From contig JAQPZY010001628.1 of NCBI GenBank assembly GCA_029931535.1, positions 364,001 through 428,000 of the forward strand: a stretch of DNA of 64,000 nucleotides, given 5' to 3'. The first letter of the stretch is position 1. Each line of letters begins with the position of its first letter. Below, one piece after another: positions 54,241 to 64,000 of this stretch. Below the pieces are notes generated by a model. The model saw nothing but the letters and a program-made list of their open reading frames with translations. It had not been told where the DNA came from and ran no database searches. The DNA is from Margaritifera margaritifera. Taxonomy: Eukaryota > Mollusca > Bivalvia > Unionida > Margaritiferidae. A program made the position numbers and the translations under genes.

Positions 54241-55440
54241 GATACCTATATGTCCCCTATCAAGTCATACAAACACTTATTTCTTGTTTTTCCCCCATAC
54301 TACAGTTGGAAATGTTACATCGCTATCCATAGGAATTGTTTGGTTTCAATAGTTATCAACAGCAAAACTTACTTTTCTAAATCTCATGATCACATTTTAA
54401 TGTAAGAAATAAAATGGCCTATTAAAATTATTACATTGTGACAATTCGACTTTCTTTTATCTGCATGTGTATTTTGAAAATAAAGTTATTTTGATCAGTA
54501 TACCCTCTTGTTAAGAAATTACACTGGGAAAATGGTGCTACTTGTCACTCCACCTGTGTTTTAATGAAGACTAAAAATGTGTTCATAGAATGTGGATGTC
54601 AAACCACATCACCTGAACATTGACCTAAACACAACGTGTGATAGATGCACAGATGGACGTGGGTAACACTATATACCCAACCACTGTGACATTCAGATGA
54701 CTGTGTTCCCATTTGAATTTCACAATAATATTTAAATTCTGTTATGCAGTTCTGGGTCACACAAAGAAATATAAATTTTCACATTTTACTTTTTATTTCA
54801 AAAACTTTCATCTTGAAATATATCTTAGCAAAAATATTTCTACTATGTACATAACAGGAGAATGACATACTGTGTATACTCATGTCCAAATGCAAAAAAA
54901 CACTGACCCTGATCTGCCGTAGCATAAGGCACGAGTAGATTAGAGTCAAATATTGTTTGTTCTACTGATTACTCCAAACAAACTGCACTGACCCAGATCT
55001 GCCAGCACATTATGCAATGTTTGCAGTTGGGTCTGACTTATAAGTGAGTATATACTGGTACACGTACAATCTGAAGATTTAAAAAATTGCTGCCTTCTGT
55101 ACATGTCATATCCAAATCCTTTTTCTGTAGGAAAGCATGTAGAGATATTATTTACAGGTACACAAATTTGTTGAAGATAATACAACAATGCATATTCTCT
55201 TATATAAACAGTCTAGAAGCTGGCAATACATTAGAAAACTTTCCTTTTTAACATGATTGAACAAATGGCTTGTAACATAATATCAACTAATGCCACATGT
55301 AGCACAAGAACCATTTCTCGGCATAACTTTGGGGCTTGGATCATCAAAATCTGACTATATGTTGTAAATATATATTGTACAATTGACACAAAATGAATTA
55401 AGTTAAAATTCTAAACTTTTAAGTCGTATGTCTCCATTGT
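54241..55440. other. Nothing recognised
   Basis: AT-rich DNA without motif-bearing frames. Confidence 0.4.
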
Positions 55441-55449
55441 TCGAATATT

Positions 55450-55815
55450 AAAAACTTGTATGAAGCTACTGACCGACCTGGGAATGTAGTCTGTTCTGCT
55501 GCTGGCATAGGTTAGAGCAGTTCGAACTGAGCCCTTTGAGATGAGAGGTCTCCGAGGACAACTTGAGAATGTCAGCTGGGTCTGCATATAGCATAGCACT
55601 AGTGGTCACTGCCTGAACCTCTTCAGCTAATATGCACAAGTAACTAATCTGATCTTGGATTAGTTCCTTATATGCCAAGTGGATAACCAAATGTATCCAG
55701 GATGAGAGAGTCTGAGGGAAAATATCATTCCCTCCATCTTTGAGTGGTAAGAAAAAGCAAGATCTCCCTCCCGTGATCAGTTTATCTTCTAAATTTGTGT
55801 GCAATCCATTTTTAC
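55450..55815 (-). pseudogene. DIRS-type tyrosine-recombinase fragment
   Basis: Minus-strand frame: CFFLPLKDGGNDIFPQTLSS, WIHLVIHLAYKEL, then AEEVQAVTTSAMLYADPADI. The order P-x-T-x-S-x-W-[IV] ... A-[HE]-E-V-[RQ]-A-x-x-[AT]-S-x-x-x-x-[AP]-x-x-x-D-I matches the C-terminal recombinase region of DIRS/Ngaro retroelements. The catalytic H-E-V-R is seen as E-E-V-Q and the nucleophilic Tyr region is lost. Confidence 0.55.
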
Positions 55816-55818
55816 ACT

Positions 55819-55872
55819 GGCACCATATGGCCACTGTCGTGCTGAGGTGCCATAAAACACTACTAAATACAT
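55819..55872 (+). repeat. Orphan 3' tail of the I-type LINE family
   Basis: TGGCACCATATGGCCACTGT, then CGTGCTGAGGTGCCATAAAAC and AAATACATACACA is the plus-sense version of the tails at 15897-15955 and 36383-36420. No LINE body precedes it. Confidence 0.75.
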
Positions 55873-56336
55873 ACACACTCTTCTGCCTGTCACACTGGCA
55901 CAAAAGACAATTCCCATTTCTGCTGTGACAACATAACTGCTTTTCCCACCATCCAGCAAATGAATTGCTTTGACCGTCTCCCCTAATGATAAAAACAGCC
56001 TCGCTTTAGAATGTAACGTATTGACACCTTTGAGTTACACCGACAATGTGATTGGAGTACAGCGAGTATAAGCGCAAAAAGAAATGTTTGCAAATTGATT
56101 CACATGATATGCCCTTTTATCACATAGTTGGTATACTTTACATACAAGTTTGTTGTTTATTATTTTTGAAATGTCAACATGTTAACATATCTCTTTCTTT
56201 GAATCTGATTGGACCAAATGAGCCTATGAAATTCTAGTGCAGTGATCTCATTACTGATTAGCTGTGACTGGGGGAATTTTTTTCATCACCCCGCCTACTG
56301 GAACTACTTTATTTTACAAATAATTACTATCAAAAT
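55873..56336. other. Nothing recognised
   Basis: No repeat or gene signal. Confidence 0.4.
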
Positions 56337-57200
56337 ATGGACGTTGTATATCCTATTGGTAGCAGAGTGGGCAAAGGCAATAAAAGTGTCATGGTCATAG
56401 AAACATACAGCAGAGGGGATGTAATTTTCAATCGAGTGAGGTTTAATGACAACATCGAACAGAAGCTGAAAAGAGAACTGGCCATTGTCTGGAAAGTGAA
56501 CAAAGAAAACACAGGCAAGCCTAGTTCAAGATTTATGCCAGTCGGTGATTCAGACATAGACAATATTATCACCAAGCAGTCCAACAAGAATACTTTAAGT
56601 AAAACCTTGTATGATCTAAAGCTGCTAAAGGCCTTCTTCATAGAACCTAAGATAAACCAAATTCATCAAATTCCCCAAGTGCAAGTTCTTTATTAGTGTA
56701 AAAAAGAGCAATGGGTCAAAATACGAACCAGATTCAATTAGGGTTTTTTAGTCAAGTTCTGAAAGACAACTTTGCAAATGCAATTATCCCACCAGTTTGC
56801 ACTCTGGACTTTAATTTGCTGAATTACACCAGGTTGTCAAAGCAAACAAATGCTACTAAAGCATGAAGGAATAGCCAATTTGCCTAGAAATGCAAAGTCA
56901 ATTTCTGATTATGACATTGCAACTTTATGGTAATCTGGCAAACTAGGTAATGCAACACCTGAAAACCTTATCAACACACACTGGTTTTTTAATATAGTAC
57001 ACTTCTGACTGAGAGGGTTGGCAGAACAAAGAGATATGTGTTAGGGGAATGTACAAGACAAATAAGACTCCAACGGTCATACCTAACTGGAATTTTCTGA
57101 AAGACAAACTAAAATGAGAACTGGTCTAAACTGGTAAGATGTTAAAGTTATTAAACCCAAAATGTGGCAGAACCAAGAAAACTCGGCACAGTTGCTCTTT
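56337..57200 (+). pseudogene. Crypton-like (DUF3504-type) tyrosine-recombinase remnant
   Basis: An intact 119-codon N-terminal part ends KNTLSKTLYDLKLLKAFFIE, then IHQIPQVQVLY and a stop. The same region continues SVKKSNGSKYEPDSIRVF before the next stop. At about 57000-57130 LTERVGRTKRYVL and FSERQTKMRTG follow in shifted frames. The N-T-x-x-K-T-x-x-D ... Y-E-P-D-S-I-R ... E-R-Q-T-K-x-R-T-G series is that of Crypton-derived and related recombinases. The catalytic C-terminus was not found downstream. Confidence 0.62.
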
Positions 57201-58879
57201 TAATTTTTATCTGTTAAGAATGATACTTCTAAATATTATTTATCAAATTGTTCAATACTGCTTCAACTCACGTCTAGGACTATTTTTTCACAAGCAAGAA
57301 TTTAAATGTGCAGTGTCTGAGCCAGAATTAAAATATACGGTGAAATTCATTTGTTCTATCTATCTTGACTTTTCATCTCAAAATAAAAACTATGGAAATT
57401 ATTAAACTTATTTCTTAACTTCAATATTAAATCATCACCCATTTGAGATCCTCTATATCTAAACAATGTCTTCCTCATGAAGCACAAGTTTAGTTTGCAT
57501 ACACTGAGCAGTCACTGTCAATACAATCCAGATTTTTATTTTAGCAGAGACCAGAAGCACTATATTCTAACCCTAGCAGAAATTAGTTTTTGATTGTATG
57601 AATGATTACTCACAACTACGCAACAATCTAACTGAGAACAGGTCATAATGGGTTATGACCAATAATCCACATTATTATATACCCAGTTCATGACTTCCGA
57701 TGCACATGGATTACACTGGATGAAGCACACACAGGACCCTATAAGTTTGTTGCTACGTAATATGCAGACACTACAAAATCGCTCATTGACAATGATGATG
57801 ATTTGATGGACTGGTTATTAAATTTAACATCTGAAGATACTGAAATTGTTTTCATCAGACCATTTTAGACACTGGCATCCTGGAAAAAGGTAGCAATGCG
57901 ATAGTAACAGTTATTGTATTACTGCTATTAAGCCTGACTTTAGTGATCTCTTCTATGAGCGACTACCTGTCATTTATGACCTTGCATGGATTGATTTTAC
58001 AAATAAATGCACTTTTGTGAGCAAGCACCTGCTGAACAGGAACAGCAATCAAACATTTTGGCAAAATATTGTTTTAACACAGCTATGAATGACCACATTT
58101 CAAAACCAGACATAAACACTACTGATCTATATTTAATATTTAATCCTGTGTAACCACAACTGCTGTGGAAAATCTTTAGGTAAAGTGCAGATTATTCAGA
58201 ACCCAGATGGAAAAAGAAAAAAAATGGTGTTGAGTCTGGCTCCTGGTTTCACTAAACCTACAGGTAGTGTCGTATGTTACAGACTGAACCAGCCTACAGT
58301 ATGACATGACACCACCACTGTAGTGCCAAATTTAAGATATTCTTGAGAAACTCGAACATACCAAGTTTAAACAAAACTCTTTTCTTATGTTTGAGTTAAC
58401 ATGTTTACAAGATACTTGTAAGTGTAGTACAAATTCCTTTGTCATGGCCTTTGACCGTGTACCTGACATCATGGATAGAAGATCACTCAACTTATCTCAG
58501 ACAATATCAAGATATAACAACATGCTAAGTTTGGTTAAATCTATAAGCAATACTTTTGGAGAGAAAAAAAAACAAAGTTATTAAAGTGGTATTTTTATTC
58601 AATGTATTCTTCAGGTACATCTAAAAACTGGGCTAAATGATAAAATAAATTCATACTTGTTTGTGTTATCATGCTTACAAGCCAGTACAGCTAAAACCTC
58701 AGTCAAGCCCTTTGACTTTAAAATCAAAGTCAAAGTGTTGACTATCAACTTATTCATTGGAGTGCAACTAAATACAAAGCCTGGTCAAAATTCACTTGCA
58801 TATTAAAAAGTCACTGTATTCATAAGCTCAATGAAGTGCAAAAATACAAGCAATGACTGACAGGGTCAATTAGGTCTGG
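57201..58879. other. Unrecognised, possibly the decayed rest of the recombinase element
   Basis: Contains coding-like but broken stretches (57750-58580) without a recognised motif. Confidence 0.35.
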
Positions 58880-61110
58880 TTTTCAAAGCTCCTTCACAAA
58901 AGTGCAGATATGGTTGTTGGTCAGATCTGCACTATTTTAATTCAGAGCCAATAAAATACTGCACAAAGAGTTTTAGCGAAAACGCCAAGTCAGTGTCACC
59001 ATTCATTTGAAAGGAACAGTGATAAAATTTTGGGGATGGCTGGGGTGCCATATTGGAGGTCAGATAAGCACTATTTTCATTTCGAACTAATTACATACTG
59101 CTATATTGTTTTAGTGAAAACCCCAGATTGTTATGACCCTTCATTCAGGAGATGTAGCTATATAAAGATTTTCATAATGCCATTTTGGAGGTTATATTAA
59201 CATTGTTTTAATACAGGAGGAACAATATACTGTTAGAAAGAAGTTTATTTAATAAAAATGTCAGTAAGGCCATCTGAACTGAAGAAGTAGCCATTAAATG
59301 ATGTATCCAATTTTGGAAGGTCACATTGGCATAATTTTCATTTGGGACCAACTACATATTGTGAGAAGAGTTTTGTGAAAACCACATGTCAATACATGTA
59401 TGACAATTTCTTAATGATGACTAGTGACAAGATTTAAAAGGTGGCCACCACAGCCATCAAATTGGACACCTGATCAGCAGAATTTTCATTTTGAACCGAC
59501 TAGGTCTTTTTGTGAAAACCCCATATTAATGTGACCATCTGTAAAAGAGAAGTAGCTATAACAAGATTTTCAAGATGGCTACCATTGTGGCCATACTGAA
59601 GGTCTGACTGGCACCATTTTCATTTAGTATCGAGTAGATATCACAAGAAGTCTTTCAGTGAAAACCCCATGTCACTACATCATCCTTTTGGAAGAAATAG
59701 TCATAATAAGACATGATAAGTAATTTGGTGAAAACCTTACGTAGCTAGGGCCATCCATTTAAAAGAAGTGGCAATTACAAGAATATGGCAGCCATGTTGT
59801 AGGTCAGATCGGTACCATTTTCATTTTGTACCAAGTAGACATCATCAGTTTTTTAGTGAAAACCCCATGCAGATACAACCATCCGTTTCTGAGGAGTAAT
59901 GATAATAAGATTTTCGAGATGGTCAGCATAACGGCAATATTGGATGTCTGAGGGGCACCATTGTCATTAAGGTCATCGAGGCATCATACAAAGTCTTTCA
60001 ATGAAGACCATGTTAATACCATCTTCCATCTAGAAGGAATAGCAATAACAAGATTTTTTTATGGTGGCCATATGGTATGTTAGATTGGTACTATGTTCAT
60101 TTAGGATCAACTTGACATCATAGGATGTCTTGTAGTGATAACCCCAGGTTGATATGATCATCTGTTCATGATTAGTAGTGGTCACTGTGGCAGCTCTATC
60201 GGATTCTGACGGCATATCTGATGGGCACAATTTTCAAAAAGGACCAACCAGACATCACAAGAAGCGTTTTAGTGAAAAACCCCATGTTGATACAACCATC
60301 TGTTCAGTAGGTGAAGAGATTATAAGATTTTCAAGATGGATGCTATGGTGGCCATACTGGATGTCAGATCGGCACTATTTTCACTTAAGACCTACTAGAA
60401 ATCATAAGAAGCCTTTTTGCAAAAATCCCTTGTTGATACAACCATACATTCAGAAGGAGTAGCAATGAAAAGATTTTCAAGATGACTACCACGACAGCCA
60501 TCCTGGATGTCAAATCAGCACCATTTTCAATTAGTACCAACTAGATTTTATAATAAGTCTTTAAGTGGAAATCCCATGTCAATATGACCATCCATTAAGG
60601 AGAAGCAATAACAAGATGTTCAAGATGACCCCTGTGATGGCCATATTGGATATCCGATGGGCACCATTTTCATTCAAGACCAACTAGACATTATAAAGAG
60701 TCATTTAGTGAAAACTGCATGTCAAATCAACCATCTATTTAGCAGGAGTAGCAATAACAAGATTTTCAAGATGCAGTGGCAGCCATATTGGATGTCAGAT
60801 CAGCACCATATTTATATAGGACCATGTTTGTGAAAACCCATGTCAATATGACCATCCGTTCAGGACTATTAGTGATAACAAGATTTTTCAAGAGGGCTGC
60901 TGTGGCAGCTGTATTGGATCTCGAAGAAGCACCATTTTCATTTAAGACCAACTAGACCTTGGGATGAATGTATTTGTAAAGTTTCATGGCAATCCTCCCA
61001 GCAGTTTAGGAAAAGTAGCAATAACAAACTGGTGTTAATGGACGATGGGCACCAGTCAAACGGCCATCACATAAGGTCTTCTGGTCTGTTTTATAGCTCT
61101 AATCACTCCC
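58880..61110 (+). repeat. Degenerate tandem array (family T2), array 2
   Basis: About 14-15 units of the same family as 50970-51965. Near 60300-60900 the AGATTTTCAAGATG phrase recurs at about 128-149-bp intervals. It ends with GTAAAGTTTCATGGCAATCC, a phrase also found in family T1, followed by GGACGATGGGCACC and a worn hairpin (AAGGTCTTCTGGTC...). Confidence 0.9.
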
Positions 61111-61535
61111 CATCAATCACACTTAAAAAAATATGCACACACAAATACATACAACTTCAACTGGTGTGTGTAGAAATTTACTACAATGCAAATACAATCA
61201 GGGCATATATTCATGACATGGAACAATTTAAAAATGTGAATATAAGAGTTGAAGTGAAACATTTAACAAGGGAAAATATGTGCTGCGTTTGTCTGAAAAA
61301 CACATGAGATTTAAACAATTTGCCACTTTCAAAATAAAAACCAATGCAACAGTGACAAAGTTGTCTCGAGTCTCTTTGAAGTTTCCCAGCTCACCAACCT
61401 TGAGGATACTACAAGGAAAAACGATGTCATAATTGCACACTGACAAACACAGTACTATGAGATGGGGTTTCTACTGTGCTGACCTAGAGGGGTCAATGAA
61501 ATTCAGTTTTAGAACACAACTGTTCTTGACTTGGA
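61111..61535 (-). other. Probable 3' UTR of the second host gene
   Basis: Lies downstream of the terminal exon. No coding signal recognised; the 3' end was not located. Confidence 0.3.
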
Positions 61536-61621
61536 CTAACTCTTTGCTTTCCTCTTTCGGGTTTGAGATAGTGTCACACCACTATTAGCACTAGTCTGAG
61601 AGGAACCAGGCTGATCTGTAT
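61536..61621 (-). CDS. Terminal exon of an unidentified host gene
   Basis: The acceptor TCTATTTTCAG opens two bases plus 27 codons reading TDQPGSSQTSANSGVTLSQT, then RKRKAKS and TAG (61536-61538). The Ser/Thr/Gln-rich stretch followed by a basic KRKAK tail suggests a nuclear protein C-terminus. Upstream exons were not identified within the window. Codon quality and the splice site support a real exon; the product is unknown. Confidence 0.5.
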
Positions 61622-63163
61622 CTGAAAATAGAAATATAATCAAAAGATTTTCTTTCATTCATCAAAATGTTAAAACATTTCTGCCAAGCAATTAATATGA
61701 TATAAGGTTACTTTAGGGCTGTTACCCCCCCCCCCCCCCAAAGTTATCATTTGTTATCGCTGCCAGATTTCCACAAGTTATCATTTGTTATCATTTCATG
61801 ATGAAAATGCACCAACTTGTTTTTCGAAACTTAAAACATCAATATGTAAATAACAATTTGTGTTTTAAGAATAGAATCAGTGAAAGCACTTTCTAAATAT
61901 ATTTTTGGAAGATTTTAACTGCTGTGTTTGCATTATTTTCTTCATGAATTCAGTTTAAAGCTGTAAGTGAACCCGTCAAGTGTAATAATGGCGGACATCA
62001 CTGTGTCTAGGAAGTACCTCTTCATTAGGCTCCGTTTTTTAAATTAATTGGGCAAATAAATTAAGGAAAATATACAATTCATAGAAAGCAAAGTCTGAAT
62101 ATAATATCTATGGATTGTTGTAATGAAGCTAGAAGGTGTGAGTGATCATAATAAGAAAAAATCCCTGTTTATGAAAGTAAATGCACAAACATGGCATCTG
62201 TGGCACCATCTTAAGGAGAAAGGGTTAAAGTGAGGAGGAAAGCGGGGTGGGTGTGGAAAGTAGGAATGCACTTAAATTTACTTGTGGTAATAATCCAAAC
62301 TTTTCTAAGTGTTTAATGTTCACCAGCTAAGATTTGATAGGTGGTGGGGTCTTGTTAAAAGTGCCTTCCAGCATACCCATTCATTAATTACTGGAATAGT
62401 CCTTAAGGAAAACAAACAGTGAACAATAAATTACGTTTATTTTGTTTAAAATGTTGAGAAAATCATAAAGCTATACAAGTCTCCTTTTTAACAATAATTC
62501 ATTGAAAATTTCTCCATTAGAATTTCTTAAAACGTTGACTTCACTAAAGCAGAGCCTTGTTGCTGTATTTGTAAATATTTTTAAAGGTGAAAGCAGTTGT
62601 GTCAGATCCAATTTAGATATACTCTGCAGAGTCTGTCAAAAGTTTGTCATATATATATGTAATTTGTCACATTTGGATACTACTTACATATTGGTTAATG
62701 TCTTGGAAAGCAATTTTTGTAGTCAATTATGTTTCTCTGAGAATAATTAATGTTATGAAAATAAGCTTTCTACCTCACGAATCCAGTCTTCCAGAAAAGA
62801 CGAAAAATGAGTCTTTTCTGTCTATATATCATGTAGACAAAGGGAGGAAACTCTTACCCATTACCTCCCCTTGACCACACTAGGTGGCGCCAGTTTTAAG
62901 CTTAGTGATACATCAAATAGGATGCTCACATTTGTGGGGAGGCTGGGAGGGTTTCCTCCTTTTAATACATTTACCCATCACATTAACATTAGGAGAATAG
63001 GTAACAGGAGGAGGGAATGCTGAGCATCCTACCTCTACCATGGGCACACTTTGAGCGAAGAATGGTTGGATTCTTTATATGAAGGATAGCCTGTGACAAC
63101 TATACCCAGCTAAGAAGAGAATTACTGAACTCTTCTTACTGATAAATTTTATGGGCAAAAACA
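61622..63163. other. Nothing recognised
   Basis: C-run at 61726-61739. A short inverted pair around 62797-62817 (AAAAGAC/GTCTTTT-like). No motif-bearing frame. Confidence 0.4.
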
Positions 63164-63720
63164 ATGACAACTACTACCCATGAGGAGGTTGTGCTGACAT
63201 CAACTGGGTCTGATGGTCATCTGGGCCCACCAGATTCAAATCATGTCTCTGTGAAGCCAAATCCCGGAGATAAAAACTCGAGAAGGTTGCTTGTGCATGC
63301 CAGCCAACAGCTTCTATTATGTCTCAGATCTAAACATTATGTTCGAAAGCAAGGCTCACAAAGATCGCTCTAATTTCATTAGCTGAAATCTTCATGAAGC
63401 AACTCTGATCTTTTGAGGCTTGAGAGTACACCAAACGTATAACCCACTTCAGCCACAATGATAGGGCTTGAGAAGTGATATCCTGTTTCCCAGCCTTCAC
63501 CGGGAGAAAAAGTCACTTTCTTGTTCCGCAACTTTTCTCTGTGCGCTTCAAGTAATGCCTGAGGGTATGGACAGGGTCTTCCATGGCTGATTCTCTCAAC
63601 GTATCTATTGAAGACAGGGAGCGCATGACGACTCTTTTGATTGCTCCCTGATGGCAGCCCATTCTTAGCTACAAAGCCTGGTTGTGTCATGAGGACAACA
63701 AAATCATCTGATCTTAAATG
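63164..63720. other. Coding-like region of unknown nature
   Basis: A 103-codon minus-strand frame (63379-63690) has a balanced, protein-like composition (for example RHALPVFNRYVERISHGRP, VTFSPGEGWETGYHF). A 69-codon plus-strand frame lies at 63164-63373. Neither is recognised. It could be an exon of the minus-strand gene ending at 61536 or a transposon fragment; no decisive splice pair was found. Confidence 0.25.
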
Positions 63721-64000
63721 GAGAAAGGGTATGTAACTCGCTCACCCTGCCTGCCAAAGCTAAGAAAGCATGTTTTGTATGACATTAGTTTCAGCGAGGT
63801 TCTGGCTAAAGGCTCAAATTGATCTTAACTGAGCCATGTCAAAACCCATGAGAGATTCAATTTTCGAAAAAGGGTGAGGAATTATGGTATATTCAAGTCA
63901 AAATAGGCTAGCAGGTTGATAGATGTTTAACATGACCAATATCCTTTCTGCCATTATGCCCGAAAGTGTCGGAAATCATGGAACGGTAACCTTTAACCCA
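63721..64000. other. Nothing recognised
   Basis: Window end; no feature supported. Confidence 0.4.

Noticed and set aside
60178..60462. 94-codon frame in the tandem array
   Set aside because: Neighbouring repeat units do not keep the frame, so it is a chance opening.

Overview
The window looks like nuclear DNA of an animal, most likely a mollusc or a close lophotrochozoan. It is AT-rich and lacks the dense open reading frames of a prokaryote. The only host exons I can assemble are short, joined by GT-AG introns of 0.5-11 kb, and buried in decayed transposons. The mix of elements fits a marine invertebrate: I/Nimb-like and CR1/Jockey-like LINEs, Penelope, DIRS and Crypton-like recombinases, a Polinton-type fragment, many hAT MITEs and a tRNA-derived SINE. 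The species assignment is inference.

The main result is a split gene on the minus strand. Eleven exons between 42562 and 645 (42421-42562, 31201-31302, 30168-30233, 22468-22619, 21854-22015, 18417-18491, 17681-17805, 9735-9836, 4196-4244, 3419-3595, 645-791) have splice sites whose phases agree at every junction. Joined, they give an uninterrupted protein of about 432 residues: a possible signal peptide, a short Cys-rich ectodomain, about seven membrane segments and a charged tail. The largest exon is 177 bp, so no single reading frame reveals it. A possible 111-bp cassette exon (30718-30828) and an alternative terminal exon with a poly(A) signal (31994-32181) have matching phases. The terminal exon of a second minus-strand gene lies at 61536-61621.

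Layout. 0-10 kb: last exons of the gene, a long-TIR MITE, a Polinton-type chromodomain remnant, an IS630/Tc1-like transposase pseudogene and a degenerate tandem array. 10-15 kb: a plus-strand LINE split by a 733-bp LTR-like element. 15-23 kb: a Crypton-like fragment, a truncated I-type LINE, two more LTR-like copies (one holding a MITE) and exons. 23-30 kb: two Penelope remnants flanked by inverted repeats, with a hAT fragment. 30-36 kb: exons, a TA-flanked MITE, an unidentified ORF, a long hairpin and a SINE. 36-41 kb: a near-complete I-type LINE on the minus strand. 42-50 kb: the first recognised exon and three LINE fragments. 49-61 kb: a minisatellite, three degenerate tandem arrays, and DIRS- and Crypton-type recombinase remnants.

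All identified transposon genes carry stops or frameshifts. Nesting gives relative ages, and many MITEs keep perfect 8-bp target duplications. No rRNA, CRISPR array or free-standing tRNA gene was seen. Family names come from motif recognition, not from a search.
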